The notes: generated by a model not told the origin, from the sequence alone. 64,000 nucleotides of DNA from Cohnella rhizosphaerae (GCF_029525575.1 NZ_JAPDIA010000005.1:1-64000); one strand, 5' to 3'. Shown: positions 1-12,315, counted from the stretch's first letter. Program-made: numbers and translations.

Positions 1-2349
<2,349 letters not shown>

Positions 2350-2522
2350 TAACGCTCCGAGTTGTCGATGTCACTGCGTTCTCCGATCAACCCGCCGACC
2401 TGCTTCCGCAGTCCGGCCGATCCTCGAAAGGCTGTTCCATTCGACATCTCTTCGCTCTCAGCAAAGTCTACACAAGGCATTGTAGAGAATTTCTAATTTG
2501 CGCATTTTCGTTTCGCTATCCG

Positions 2523-2536
2523 GTTTTCAAAGAACA
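2523..2536 (-). promoter_or_regulatory. boxA-like antitermination element before 23S
   Basis: Read on minus, TGTTCTTTGAAAAC resembles the NusB/S10-binding boxA found in Bacillus rRNA leaders and 16S-23S spacers. It lies in the 236-nt spacer between tRNA-Ala and 23S. I see no protein gene in that spacer (2350-2585). Confidence 0.5.
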
Positions 2537-2585
2537 AGTTCTGCCCTCCGCCCATCTGACCAGCAGGCTGCGCGGAGAATAAAAA

Positions 2586-2661
2586 TGGTGGAGACTAACG
2601 GGATCGAACCGTTGACCCCCTGCGTGCAAGGCAGGTGCTCTCCCAGCTGAGCTAAGTCCCC
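2586..2661 (-). tRNA. tRNA-Ala (anticodon TGC)
   Basis: A 76-nt cloverleaf on minus begins GGGGACTTAGCTCAGCTGGG and ends with an encoded CCA. The anticodon loop read on minus is CTTGCAC, with anticodon TGC. The T-loop GGTTCGATCC is intact. It lies in the rRNA operon between tRNA-Ile and 23S. Confidence 0.96.
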
Positions 2662-2687
2662 ATGGGAAGTATTCAATTAAAACTTGG

Positions 2688-2764
<77 letters not shown>

Positions 2765-2823
2765 GCATTGTATGGCCAGTCTCGCTGGCTTGATCCCGAT
2801 TCCGTTGAAGGAATCAAGACCGG

Positions 2824-2940
2824 CTTGGCGACGTCCTACTCTCCCAGGACCCTGCGGTCCAAGTACCATCGGCGCTGGAAGGCTTAACGGTCGTGTTCGA
2901 GATGGGTACGCGTGGAACCCTTCCGCCATTATCGCCAAAC
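2824..2940 (-). rRNA. rrf: 5S ribosomal RNA between 16S and the tRNAs
   Basis: About 117 nt on minus start TTTGGCGATAATGGCGGAAG and end GAGAGTAGGACGTCGCCAAG, the terminal helix pairing that defines 5S. The conserved loop CCCATCTCGAACACG is present. Its place is unusual: it sits between 16S and tRNA-Ile, ahead of 23S, rather than after 23S. Confidence 0.95.
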
Positions 2941-2962
2941 CGGTTGTTGATCTGAAGGATTT

Positions 2963-3000
2963 CTCCTTCAAAACTGAACTCGAGCGTTAAAACCACGGAC
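2963..3000 (-). other. 3' arm of the 16S precursor processing stem
   Basis: Just downstream of 16S in the transcribed direction, this 38-nt stretch is nearly perfectly complementary to 4646-4685 upstream of 16S (two one- or two-base gaps and one mismatch). Bacterial pre-16S is released by RNase III cutting such a stem formed by its two flanks. The pairing is seen directly; the cleavage is inferred. Confidence 0.7.
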
Positions 3001-3021
3001 TTCGTATTGCCCCGAAGGGCT

Positions 3022-4580
<1,559 letters not shown>

Positions 4581-4645
4581 GGTAAGCTTGACTTGCTCAT
4601 GATAAAGCTGGTATAACTTTTGCTTCCGCCCCGAAAGGCTTCAGC

Positions 4646-4685
4646 GTCCGTTTGTTTTAACGCTCGATGTTCAGTTTTCAAGGAG
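4646..4685 (-). other. 5' arm of the 16S precursor processing stem
   Basis: This leader segment pairs with 2963-3000 to give an interrupted stem of about 36 bp enclosing the 16S gene. See the 3' arm. It contains a boxA-like element at 4674-4687 (TGCTCCTTGAAAAC on minus), so antitermination and processing signals overlap. Confidence 0.65.
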
Positions 4686-4733
4686 CAATCTCGTCGGTCG
4701 TGTGCAAGATTTCCTCGCAACGGCGACTTTCAT

Positions 4734-4763
4734 AATATATCACAGCGCGCCCAGACAATGCAA
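4734..4763 (-). promoter_or_regulatory. candidate rRNA promoter P2
   Basis: On minus, TTGCAT (4758-4763) and TATATT (4734-4739) are separated by 18 nt, a fair sigma-A match about 155 nt upstream of 16S. Being proximal to the leader, it would be the second of two tandem rRNA promoters. Confidence 0.5.
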
Positions 4764-4839
4764 CTTGTAAGATATGTAAATCGTCTTTTTCTTCGCTGCA
4801 CCGGCTTGTTCGTTCTCCTCATCAGGAGGGGCGTTAGAT

Positions 4840-4869
4840 AATTTATCACATTCCGTCGTATATCGTCAA
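4840..4869 (-). promoter_or_regulatory. candidate rRNA promoter P1
   Basis: On minus, TTGACG (4864-4869) and TAAATT (4840-4845) are separated by 18 nt, with a TG dinucleotide close upstream of the -10. It lies about 105 nt upstream of P2. Apart from these promoters, boxA and the processing arm, I see nothing in 4581-4923. Confidence 0.55.
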
Positions 4870-4923
4870 CCCTTTATTGCGCGAACTTCAATTCTTTTAT
4901 TCCATAACAAAACCGCGCCTTTT

Positions 4924-5148
4924 TTAAGAGCGTTGATTGCGAAGCCCCGATGCATATCTGGACAGCTCCCTCGGCGCGGCGATCCTGGCGTACATTCTGA
5001 AAATCGTCTTGTACCGCTTGAATATCGCTTCTTTTACCGGCCCCTCCATTCTGCGGTCGCCCAGATCCAGCAGCATCTCGTCGAGTTCTTTGCGGAGCAT
5101 ATAGTCCAGCTCTCTGCATTCTTTGTCGGTGAACATCATTCCCAGCAT
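4924..5148 (-). CDS. small charged protein, function unknown
   Basis: A 74-residue product with many acidic and basic residues and a regular heptad-like N-terminal half (FTDKECRELDYMLRKELDEM). It has no signal peptide or membrane segment, and I recall no named family. A GGAGG lies about 12 nt before the first ATG; ATGs at 5139 or 5136, beginning MFTDKE, are alternative starts. It lies upstream of the rRNA promoters and downstream of the SpoIIM-like gene in the same direction. The amino-acid composition looks like a real soluble protein rather than a shadow frame, but this is a judgement. Confidence 0.6.
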   Translation of the reverse strand: MLGMMFTDKECRELDYMLRKELDEMLLDLGDRRMEGPVKEAIFKRYKTIFRMYARIAAPRELSRYASGLRNQRS

Positions 5149-5262
5149 CCTACGGTTGGCCTCCTGTGCAATCCCAGCATCGCGTGCGGCGGTCCGCCTT
5201 TAAGCGTTTTACTGTTATGCACCAATTGCGCCCGATTTATGACATGGGAGCCGGCAAAAAAA

Positions 5263-5874
5263 TCAAGACTTCACCAAATAAAGCGTCAGTGTGCTCTCGA
5301 TGACAGCCGCTGCAAGCAGCAACAGCGCTACGACCGCGTATATCGCGATCGAGCCCTTTATCGCTTCAACGAACCTTGCCCAAGGCTTGGGCTTGCCTGT
5401 AACGGAACGTCCGATGCCCTGCAGCAAGCCGAACGCCGAGCAGGATGCCATAAGCACCCGCAAGAAAAACGGCGGGCAGCTCCAAAATGCCGTGCGGCAG
5501 TATCCCCTTGACGATCAACGACCCTAAGTCCGCGCCTTCGTTCGCCAGCTTTCTGAATAAATAGCCCATGACCAATCCGTTTAGCCCCAGCGTAAATAAA
5601 GGCATGACGCACGCCGCTATGCCGAGATACATCGCGAATGCCGTAGCTACGAGATTGTTAACCAGAATCAGCCAGAACATCGAAAGGCTCGCATTATCCG
5701 ATTCATTGGCCCGCTTCGCGATCTCACCAATGCTCCGAAGCTGCTTGTCCAGCCAGTCGATGTCTCCGTTCGACATCGCGCCCGCGAACAGACTGGCCAA
5801 AAAAGATGACGGCCGCCGCCAAAAAGTAGGGTTTGACGTCCGCCCATGCCTGCAGTAGCGTTTTTTTTGATCAA
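5263..5874 (-). CDS. SpoIIM-family (stage II sporulation M-like) membrane protein, frameshifted in this sequence
   Basis: Joining three frames gives about 202 residues of a SpoIIM/DUF95-type multi-helix membrane protein: an N-terminal helix (KPYFLAAAVIFLASLFAG), the conserved core (GLNGLVMGYLFRKLA, IVKGILPHGILELPAV) and a last helix ending AAVIESTLTLYLVKS. SpoIIM itself acts with SpoIID and SpoIIP in engulfment; this paralogue's job is unknown. A TTG start at 5874 follows AGGGGGAG at a good distance. Three apparent +1 shifts occur: in T8 at 5861-5868, in the A6 run near 5800, and near 5440-5460 outside any long run. The first two sit in homopolymers and look like over-calls, but a real pseudogene cannot be excluded. 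It is divergent from pdaB. Confidence 0.7.
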
Positions 5875-5900
5875 ATTGGATCTCCCCCTTCGCGACCGTA

Positions 5901-5930
5901 TCATAACTTGCCATGGGTCAAGCATACATT
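5901..5930 (+). promoter_or_regulatory. candidate sigma-E type promoter of pdaB
   Basis: TCATAAC (5901-5907) and CATACATT (5923-5930), 15 nt apart, resemble the mother-cell sigma-E consensus (KMATATW and CATACAHT); the -10 matches well and the -35 only in its ATA core. It lies about 70 nt upstream of the pdaB start. B. subtilis pdaB is known to depend on sigma-E. Confidence 0.45.
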
Positions 5931-5996
5931 GCAATTAGAACAAGCTGTAGCGTCCAAGCCTTATTCTAACTTCTTATTCGAGAGGGGATCGGAATC

Positions 5997-6782
5997 ATGA
6001 ACTACTTTTTTGTATGGAGCGGCCGCCGCATCAAGCGATACTTTTTCCTCACGCTCGCCGTATTGCTGTCTGCGGGGGTGATCTGGACGGAAAGGGACAA
6101 CATCAGCGTATTCGCCCCGCATCCGCCCGCTGCCGTATATAGCGTGCCGACGGACCGCAAAATCGTCGCTTTGACCTTCGATATCAGCTGGGGCGAAAAA
6201 AGAGCGCAGCCGATTCTGGACATCCTAAAGGAGAAGAACGTGAAAAACGTAACGTTTTTCCTGTCTTCCCCATGGAGCAAAACGCATCCGGACATCGTGC
6301 AAAACATCGTGGAGGGCGGCTATGAAATCGGCAGCCACGGCCATAAACACGTAAACTACAGCCAATTGAGCGACGACGAGATCCGCAAGCAGATCCAAAC
6401 CGCTCACGGCATGCTGTCCGACCAGACCGGCAAAAGTCCGAACCTGATCCGGATGCCGAACGGCGACTTCGACAAACGCGTACTCAGAATCGCCGAGGAC
6501 ATGAATTACAAAGTCGTTCAATGGGATACGGATTCGCTGGATTGGAAAAACCCGGGCGTCAATACGATCGTGCAGCGCGTCGTGACCAAAGCTCATCCCG
6601 GGGACATCATTTTGCTGCACGCGAGCGATTCTTGCCTTCAGACGCATGAAGCGCTGCCGCAAATCATCGACCAGCTTCGCGCCAAGGGGTATGAATTCGT
6701 CACGGTGTCTCAGCTCATGAGCCAGACGGAAATCAAGGGACAGACGGTTCAAGATAAGCAGACCTGGAACCAAGTCGCCTGA
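5997..6782 (+). CDS. pdaB: polysaccharide deacetylase family sporulation protein PdaB
   Basis: A 261-residue protein with an N-terminal membrane anchor (about residues 14-30) followed by a carbohydrate-esterase-4 (NodB) domain. The metal and catalytic motifs are visible: TFDISWG with the Asp at 62, and SHGHKH with His 114 and His 118; an RMPNGDFD block and the C-terminal ILLHASD complete the fold. PdaB homologues are made in the mother cell and are needed for stable, late spore maturation. The ATG follows GAGAGGGGATC. The neighbours kbaA, gerD, salA and cwlD and the rRNA operon reproduce the B. subtilis order gerD-kbaA-ybaN-rrn, which supports the name. It is transcribed against most of the window. 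Confidence 0.93.
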   Translation: MNYFFVWSGRRIKRYFFLTLAVLLSAGVIWTERDNISVFAPHPPAAVYSVPTDRKIVALTFDISWGEKRAQPILDILKEKNVKNVTFFLSSPWSKTHPDIVQNIVEGGYEIGSHGHKHVNYSQLSDDEIRKQIQTAHGMLSDQTGKSPNLIRMPNGDFDKRVLRIAEDMNYKVVQWDTDSLDWKNPGVNTIVQRVVTKAHPGDIILLHASDSCLQTHEALPQIIDQLRAKGYEFVTVSQLMSQTEIKGQTVQDKQTWNQVA

Positions 6783-6802
6783 TCGTCGACGGATTGCCGC
6801 CG

Positions 6803-7426
6803 TTAATGGCTGCCCGCTTCTGTCTTGATCTTCTGGGCCGTGCCGGGAACGGTTAAGATATGATGCAGGCGCAGAATCTGATATGCATTGCAGACGAAGA
6901 TCGGCACCAGCGTAAACGTCAGCTGCGTCCAGAGCCCGCCGGACCGGAAGCCGGGCAAGCCTTCGATCGTCGTCACCGCGATCATAAAAAACAACGTCGG
7001 AATCCAGGCGCCGGATGTCGTCTCCTTCGCCTTGCGCCAAGCCACCGCGAGCGATCCGACCGACAGCAGCAACGGCACGATCCAATAGGCGTTGGGCGGA
7101 AACTCGCTGTCATGCGTCCAATAAACGATTTCCGCCAGCACGAATACCGCGACGAAGCCTTGAAGCGCCACCCAAAGGTACGGACGTTTGATAATGCTTC
7201 GGGCAATGTAATTCAGCATCAGATATGCAAAAAAGCCCATATGCGCGAAAGCGCCGAACGAAAGACCGGCCAGCGCCATCATGATCAGATTAAAGGTCCA
7301 GCCTTTGGCGCCGCCGATTTGAAAGTTCGGATCGCAAACCATCATGATGACGCCGGTGATCAAAGCGGCCCCGCCGCCGATGAGAATCGTCGTGCCGAAC
7401 AAGCTCATCCATTTACGCAAATTCAA
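6803..7426 (-). CDS. kbaA: KinB-signalling pathway activation protein KbaA
   Basis: About 207 residues of a polytopic inner-membrane protein with roughly six hydrophobic helices (for example FGTTILIGGGAALITGVIMM and YWIVPLLLSVGSLAVAW). KbaA in B. subtilis is needed for activation of the sporulation kinase KinB. I start it at TTG 7426, because GGGGGAGG lies seven nt upstream and the product then has the family length and begins LNLRKWMSLFG; the open frame extends much further upstream but across gerD in antisense. It converges with pdaB (20 nt between the stops) and diverges from gerD. Confidence 0.85.
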   Translation of the reverse strand: MNLRKWMSLFGTTILIGGGAALITGVIMMVCDPNFQIGGAKGWTFNLIMMALAGLSFGAFAHMGFFAYLMLNYIARSIIKRPYLWVALQGFVAVFVLAEIVYWTHDSEFPPNAYWIVPLLLSVGSLAVAWRKAKETTSGAWIPTLFFMIAVTTIEGLPGFRSGGLWTQLTFTLVPIFVCNAYQILRLHHILTVPGTAQKIKTEAGSH

Positions 7427-7517
7427 TTGTATTCCTCCCCCGTCAGTACAAAAACATTTTACCATGTCCGTCCCAAAAAGCCATGAAGTCTTCCTTATAA
7501 TCGGCCTGCCGAAGTCG

Positions 7518-7524
7518 CATACTA
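7518..7524 (+). promoter_or_regulatory. candidate sigma-G -10 element of gerD
   Basis: CATACTA lies about 35 nt upstream of the gerD start and matches the forespore sigma-G -10 consensus. The -35 18 nt upstream (CTTATA) is a poor match, so the call rests on the -10 and on gerD being a sigma-G gene in B. subtilis. Confidence 0.35.
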
Positions 7525-7558
7525 CGATCAAATTCCCGGAAAGGGTGATGATCGCATT

Positions 7559-8239
7559 ATGCGGCTTCGCTTGTGGTGGACCGGCCTCGCGCTTACGGCC
7601 GTCATCCTGCTCTCTTCCTGCGGTCCGGAATCGAGCGCCGGCAGCGAGCAGATGAGCTATAAAGACGTCAAATCGATGGTGATCGACATCCTGGGCTCCC
7701 AGGAAGCGCAAGAAGCATTGGATAAAGCGTCGACGGAAAAGTACGGAACCAGCTCCCTGCATGCGCAATCCTTGACTCCTTCCGATCAGGAACAGATCCG
7801 CACGGCCGTGAAGGACGTGCTGACCTCTTCCAATTATTCGAAGGTGCTCCGCGAGATCATGACCGATACGAAGTTCGCCGGAGAATTCGCGAAGGCCGTC
7901 AGCAAGGACAACAAGCAAATCCACAAGGACCTGCTTAAGGATCCGACGTACCAGCAGGAGCTCGTGAACGTTTTTAAAACGGGCGACATGAAAACCGTCC
8001 TGTTCGAAACGACAAAGACGGCCGAATACCGCAAGCAAATGATGAGCGCGGTCAGCGAAGCGATTCAAAACCCGGTGTTCAAGCTGGAGCTGATGAAAAT
8101 TTTGCAGGATGTCGTCAAGGAAGAACTGACGCCGAAACCTTCGCAATCAAAAGGCGAATCGGGAGGCGGCGGCGAAAGCGGAGGTCAAAGCGGCGGGGAC
8201 GGCGGCGGCGACCAACAGTCCGGAGGCGGCGGCCAATAA
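7559..8239 (+). CDS. gerD: spore germination lipoprotein GerD
   Basis: A 226-residue protein with a lipoprotein signal: a hydrophobic stretch (ALTAVILLSSC) and lipobox cysteine 21. The body is mostly alpha-helical (about residues 35-190), and the tail is very rich in Gly, Ser and Gln (about 195-226), a low-complexity end seen in GerD proteins. GerD is a forespore-made inner-membrane lipoprotein that clusters germinant receptors. The start ATG has AAGGGTGATG upstream. It lies between kbaA and salA as in Bacillus and ends at a strong hairpin. Confidence 0.92.
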   Translation: MRLRLWWTGLALTAVILLSSCGPESSAGSEQMSYKDVKSMVIDILGSQEAQEALDKASTEKYGTSSLHAQSLTPSDQEQIRTAVKDVLTSSNYSKVLREIMTDTKFAGEFAKAVSKDNKQIHKDLLKDPTYQQELVNVFKTGDMKTVLFETTKTAEYRKQMMSAVSEAIQNPVFKLELMKILQDVVKEELTPKPSQSKGESGGGGESGGQSGGDGGGDQQSGGGGQ

Positions 8240-8258
8240 CGCGAAAAGTTCAAAAAAA

Positions 8259-8290
8259 ACAACCGCCGGCGCAAAAGGGCCGGCGGTTGT
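8259..8290. terminator. bidirectional terminator between gerD and salA
   Basis: ACAACCGCCGGC and GCCGGCGGTTGT form a perfect 12-bp stem with an 8-nt loop. An A8 run precedes it on plus, giving U8 on the minus transcript, and the plus side is followed by a T-rich tail, so it can end both converging transcripts. Confidence 0.85.
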
Positions 8291-8297
8291 TTCGATT

Positions 8298-9422
8298 TTA
8301 TTTGCCGCAGCGTGCGATGACCTCGTCCGCAAGCGCCAGGTATTCGCGCCCCGTCGGATTGTCGGCCTTGTACACGGATGGCGAGTAGTCGGGCTCCGAA
8401 GGGTGATTGTCCGGCGCCCCGAGCGGAAACTGCGCGAGCAGCGACGTATGCAGCGTATCCGCCAGCATGCCGCCTCCGCCTCTTCCGAACACATAGTCGC
8501 GCTCGCCGTTTTTTTCGTACCATGCCATGTTCTCCACGACGCCGATGATCTCGTGCTCGGTCTTGATCGCCATTGCGCCTGCCCGCGCGGCGACGAAGGC
8601 TGCGGTCGCATGAGGCGTCGTCACGATGATCTCCTTGCTCTTGGGGAGCATCTGGTGCACGTCCAGGGCGATGTCGCCTGTGCCCGGCGGCAGGTCGAGG
8701 AGCAGATAATCGAGCTCGCCCCAATCGATTTCGGCAAAGAAATTGCGGAGCATTTTGCCGAGCATCGGACCGCGCCATACGATCGGGCTGTTGTCCTCGA
8801 CGAAAAAGCCCATCGAGATGACCTTCACGCCAAACCGCTCGATCGGCTTGATCTTGTCCCCGACCTGCTCGGGGCGCTCTTCGATCCCCATCATATCCGG
8901 CACGCTGAATCCGTAAATATCCCCGTCGATCAGGCCCACCCGCTTGCCGCGCCGCGCCAGCGCGACAGCCAAGTTCACGGTGACCGTGGACTTGCCTACG
9001 CCGCCCTTGCCGCTCGCGATCGCGATCGAGACGACCTCGCTGTCCGGCCTGAGCAGCGGATTCTGCTCCAGTCCCGCGCTATGGCCTTTGACCGGCGCCG
9101 ACTCTTTCTTGACGCCCGTCGGCGCCGCGGCCTGGGCCTGTCCGCCTGTGCGGCGCGATTGCGCCTCGCTCTGCTCGTGCTCCGTCATCGGCCGAATTCG
9201 CACGTGAGGCTTGCCTGCATGAAGGGCGGACAATGCCGTCGCAATCTCCGATTCGAGGCGCGACGCCCCGTCGATGCTGTCCGGGTGAAGCACGGCCGTC
9301 AGCGATATGCCCGCATCGCGGACGACGATATCTCTAAGCAAGCCCAATTGAGCAAGAGGCTGCTTCAAGGTCGGTTCTTCAAGCCCCTTCAGCGCCTCGA
9401 TCACTTCTTCTCTCGTTGCCAT
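8298..9422 (-). CDS. salA: Mrp/SalA-type P-loop ATPase (ApbC/NBP35 family)
   Basis: A 374-residue protein. An N-terminal MIP18/DUF59-like domain (about 1-80) is followed by a low-complexity linker and a MinD/Mrp ATPase with a deviant Walker A, SGKGGVGKST, DGDIYGFS and LPPGTGD motifs. Family members carry Fe-S clusters or, as SalA in B. subtilis, repress scoC and so affect exoprotease expression; the sequence does not separate these roles, but the neighbourhood (cwlD on one side, gerD on the other) is that of salA. Start chosen at ATG 9422 (MATREEV), with GGAGG 12 nt upstream. It has its own promoter in the short gap after cwlD. Confidence 0.88.
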   Translation of the reverse strand: MATREEVIEALKGLEEPTLKQPLAQLGLLRDIVVRDAGISLTAVLHPDSIDGASRLESEIATALSALHAGKPHVRIRPMTEHEQSEAQSRRTGGQAQAAAPTGVKKESAPVKGHSAGLEQNPLLRPDSEVVSIAIASGKGGVGKSTVTVNLAVALARRGKRVGLIDGDIYGFSVPDMMGIEERPEQVGDKIKPIERFGVKVISMGFFVEDNSPIVWRGPMLGKMLRNFFAEIDWGELDYLLLDLPPGTGDIALDVHQMLPKSKEIIVTTPHATAAFVAARAGAMAIKTEHEIIGVVENMAWYEKNGERDYVFGRGGGGMLADTLHTSLLAQFPLGAPDNHPSEPDYSPSVYKADNPTGREYLALADEVIARCGK

Positions 9423-9466
9423 TCGCGTTTTTAACCTCCAACCGTTGCGCATGATCTTAAGTGTTT

Positions 9467-9475
9467 ATTATAGCA
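9467..9475 (-). promoter_or_regulatory. extended -10 promoter of salA
   Basis: On minus, TGCTATAAT gives a perfect -10 with the TGn extension, about 45 nt before the salA start. No good -35 is visible at 17 nt, which extended -10 promoters tolerate. Confidence 0.6.
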
Positions 9476-9520
9476 CAATCAAACGTCTGCTATGGGTCTC
9501 GCAGGGACGGGCCGCCGTGT

Positions 9521-10345
9521 CTAAAACGAATTGGCCGCTTTGGGCGTCTTGGGAGACGTCGCTTTCCCCTCCCCTTCGGCATAACGAAGTATGCCTCTGT
9601 AGAGCGCCGCCGCCACTTTTGTCTGATAGGCTTCGCCTGCGAGCAGCCGCGATTCCGCGGGATTGGATAAGAAGCCGACTTCGACGAGCGCCGCCGGCAT
9701 CTTCAACGCCTTAAGCAAATAAACGTTGTCCTTCGTGAGCGCCACGCGATTCGTATTGCCCACGGACTCCCGAATCTCGGCTTGCACCAGCGTCGCGAGC
9801 CGCCCGCCCTCCGCGTTGGATGGATAATAAAACGTCTGCGCGCCGGACCATTTAGCCGAAGGCACGCTGTTCATATGGATGGTAAGAGCCAGAAAAGGAT
9901 TTTGCGCTTTGATCAGTGCGGTTCGTTTTAACAGGTCCTCGGTTTTGCGTTTGGAGTAGCCTTTAACTTCCGTATCCGCCAGATCGTGATCGCCTTCTCG
10001 CGTCAAATAAACGACCGCTCCAGCCTGTTGGAGGTAATCGCGCAGTTGGAGCACGAGCGCCATGTTGATGTCCTTCTCGATCACGCCGTCGCGGCTTACC
10101 GCTCCTCCGTCCACGCCTCCGTGTCCTGCGTCCAGCACGATCGTCTTGCCCGTCAGCGGCGTCCTCAGATACGTGCGCCCTCCCGTCTCCATGGCGGGGA
10201 TCTCCGCCCATAGCAGCGCGCCTAACAGCGCGGCCAGCGCCGCGATGGCGCCAAGGCGCGAGGCTCCCCTGCGGGTGATCCAAACAACGATTCTTCTGGG
10301 ATATTTGCTGCGCGAATAGCGGTGATCCTCGGTTTGCCGCATCAT
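9521..10345 (-). CDS. cwlD: N-acetylmuramoyl-L-alanine amidase CwlD
   Basis: About 274 residues: a basic N-terminus, one membrane anchor (about 31-50) and an Amidase_3 domain. The zinc ligands are visible in LDAGHGGVDGG, VIEKDINM and LTIHMNS, with the catalytic Glu in VEVGFLSN. CwlD, with PdaA, makes the muramic-delta-lactam of spore cortex that marks it for germination lytic enzymes. I prefer ATG 10345 over the upstream ATG 10363, because AGGGTGG lies five nt before it and the upstream codon lies inside a terminator stem with no ribosome site. It follows sat in the same direction. Confidence 0.88.
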   Translation of the reverse strand: MMRQTEDHRYSRSKYPRRIVVWITRRGASRLGAIAALAALLGALLWAEIPAMETGGRTYLRTPLTGKTIVLDAGHGGVDGGAVSRDGVIEKDINMALVLQLRDYLQQAGAVVYLTREGDHDLADTEVKGYSKRKTEDLLKRTALIKAQNPFLALTIHMNSVPSAKWSGAQTFYYPSNAEGGRLATLVQAEIRESVGNTNRVALTKDNVYLLKALKMPAALVEVGFLSNPAESRLLAGEAYQTKVAAALYRGILRYAEGEGKATSPKTPKAANSF

Positions 10346-10349
10346 AAAA

Positions 10350-10396
10350 ACCACCCTGTCCATTTGATGTACGCTACATCTTATGGGACAGGGTGG
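10350..10396 (-). terminator. terminator after sat, overlapping the cwlD ribosome site
   Basis: On minus, CCACCCTGTCC and GGACAGGGTGG form an 11-bp perfect stem followed by TTTTT. The second arm contains the AGGGTGG that serves as the ribosome site of cwlD, so the hairpin both ends the sat-cysH transcript and would mask cwlD translation in any read-through RNA. Confidence 0.75.
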
Positions 10397-10412
10397 CTAT
10401 TTATGATCGTCC

Positions 10413-11591
10413 TTAGCGGGCGGCCGTCTCGGCGGATGCCGACATGCCTTCGATCAGAATCTGGGCGACCTCGGGCCTCGAGAACTCGGGCGGCGGACAG
10501 ACGCCGTCGCGCAGCAGCGCGCGAACCTTCGTGCCGGACAGCGTCAAATGTTCTTCCTTGTCGTGCGGGCACGTCTTGCTGGATGCCATATTGCCGCATT
10601 TTTTGCAGAAGAAGCTGTGCTCGAAGTAGAGCGGCGTAATGCCAAGCTCGTCCGGCGTAAACGTCTTAAGCAGGTCCTGCGCTTCGTACGTGCCGTAGTA
10701 GTCGCCTACGCCGGCATGGTCGCGGCCCACGATGAAGTGGGAGCAGCCGTAATTCTTGCGCACCATCGCATGGAAAATCGCCTCGCGCGGGCCTGCATAG
10801 CGCATCGCCGCCGGGAAAACGCCGAGGAAGACGCGATCTTTCGGATAATAATTTTCGAGCAAGGCGACGTACGAGCGCATGCGGACGTTAGCCGGCACAT
10901 CGTCGGACTTGGTCTCGCCGACGAGCGGATTCAGGAAGAGGGCGTCCACGATCTCCATCGCGCACTTCTGAATGTACTCATGCGCGCGATGAACCGGATT
11001 GCGCGTCTGGAAGCCGACGACCGTCTTCCAGCCCTTCTCGGCGAAAATCCGGCGGGTCTCGGACGGGTCGAAGTAATATTCGCCGAACTTCTCCGGCTGC
11101 GGACGGTTCAGCACCTGAACCGGTCCGCCGATATACACGTTCGGACGTTCCATCAGCTTGACGACGCCCGGATGCGCCAGATCGTCCGTCTTAAAGACCT
11201 GTACGGCTTCATGCTTCTTGTCCGGCGTATAGATGCTCTCGATATCGACGACGCCGTATACGATGCCGTCCTGCTCGCCTACAAGCGCAGCGCGGTCGCC
11301 GACGGCCAAGCCGGCCGCTTGCTCCTCGCTCACCGTCAGCGTGACAGGAATGCTCCATACCGTGCCGTCAGCCAAGCGCATATTGTCGACGACGTTGTTG
11401 TAATCCTGCTCGTTCAGAAAGCCTGTCAACGGGCTGAAAGCGCCGACGCCGATGAGATCGAGGTCAGAGATCGTCCAGGCGTTGACCGGGATCGACTTCA
11501 AGCTGCCGGCTTGCGAGAGCAGTTGCTCTCGCCCAGCGCCTTCAAGCACGCGGTTGACCAATACGCCGCCGTGCGGCTGAATCGTACTCAT
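10413..11591 (-). CDS. sat: sulfate adenylyltransferase (ATP sulfurylase)
   Basis: A 392-residue monofunctional ATP sulfurylase, converting sulfate and ATP to adenylylsulfate (APS) and pyrophosphate. Active-site motifs are present: [11 protein letters not shown] with the HxxH-type pair, [10 protein letters not shown] and the PUA-like N-terminal domain. Near the C-terminus [15 protein letters not shown] forms a cysteine cluster typical of bacterial Sat. The ATG at 11591 begins MSTIQPHGG and follows AAGGAG. It is cotranscribed with cysH, 31 nt after its stop. Confidence 0.94.
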   Translation of the reverse strand: MSTIQPHGGVLVNRVLEGAGREQLLSQAGSLKSIPVNAWTISDLDLIGVGAFSPLTGFLNEQDYNNVVDNMRLADGTVWSIPVTLTVSEEQAAGLAVGDRAALVGEQDGIVYGVVDIESIYTPDKKHEAVQVFKTDDLAHPGVVKLMERPNVYIGGPVQVLNRPQPEKFGEYYFDPSETRRIFAEKGWKTVVGFQTRNPVHRAHEYIQKCAMEIVDALFLNPLVGETKSDDVPANVRMRSYVALLENYYPKDRVFLGVFPAAMRYAGPREAIFHAMVRKNYGCSHFIVGRDHAGVGDYYGTYEAQDLLKTFTPDELGITPLYFEHSFFCKKCGNMASSKTCPHDKEEHLTLSGTKVRALLRDGVCPPPEFSRPEVAQILIEGMSASAETAAR

Positions 11592-11622
11592 GAAATGTAG
11601 TTCTCTCCTTCCGCGTTGCTTG

Positions 11623-12315
11623 TTATTTATGCAATCCGCACTCGGTTTTCTCTTGTCCTGCCCAACGTCCGGCACGCGGATCTTCGCCTGGCATAACCTG
11701 ACGCGTGCAATATTCGCAGCCGATGCTCGGATAGTGATTGTCGTGAAGCGCATTGTAAATGATATTGTTGGAACGGATGTAGTTCCAAACGTCGTCGTTC
11801 GTCCACGAGGCAATCGGGTTAAACTTCACAAGACCGAACTTGGTATCGTATTCGACCTTCTTGGCGTTGGCGCGCGTAGGCGCCTGATCGCGGCGAATGC
11901 CGGTGATCCACGCTTCGTACTGACCCAGAATGCGGGTCAGCGGCTCCACCTTCCGGATATTGCAGCAAGCGTTGGCGTCGACCTTCCACAGCTCGGGGCC
12001 ATGCTGGCCGGCCTGCTCCTCAGGCGTGATGAGCGGGCTGACGCGAACGAACTCAAGGTTATAATAAGCCGCGAGCTTGTCGCGGGTCTCGTACGTTTCT
12101 TTGAAGTGGAAGTCGGTATCCAGGTAGAAAATGTCCGTCTTCGGACTGATTTTCTGCAGCATATCGACCAGCACGACGTCCTCCGCGCCGAAGCTGCAGG
12201 CGAACGTGATGTTCGGGAACGTCTCTACCGCCCAGCGGATGACCGTCTCCGGAGAAGCATGCTCGAACGCTTCCGCTTTTTCGCGAATCAGCGCTTCCTT
12301 TTCAAGCAAATTCAT
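11623..12315 (-). CDS. cysH: adenylyl-sulfate reductase (thioredoxin), CysH family
   Basis: About 230 residues with the PAPS-reductase fold: a phosphate-binding [11 protein letters not shown], the arginine motif [11 protein letters not shown], and the C-terminal ECGLH with the nucleophilic cysteine. Two cysteine pairs (ACCNIRK and GCEYC) would hold a [4Fe-4S] cluster, which marks the APS-using type; this fits the absence of an APS kinase gene nearby. It reduces activated sulfate to sulfite using thioredoxin. A TTG two codons upstream also reads through, but ATG 12315 has better spacing to AGGGGGG. Confidence 0.92.
   Translation of the reverse strand: MNLLEKEALIREKAEAFEHASPETVIRWAVETFPNITFACSFGAEDVVLVDMLQKISPKTDIFYLDTDFHFKETYETRDKLAAYYNLEFVRVSPLITPEEQAGQHGPELWKVDANACCNIRKVEPLTRILGQYEAWITGIRRDQAPTRANAKKVEYDTKFGLVKFNPIASWTNDDVWNYIRSNNIIYNALHDNHYPSIGCEYCTRQVMPGEDPRAGRWAGQEKTECGLHK

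Noticed and set aside
6803-8146. Long upstream extension of kbaA on minus
   Set aside because: It would run antisense through gerD; the TTG with a strong ribosome site at 7426 gives the family length.
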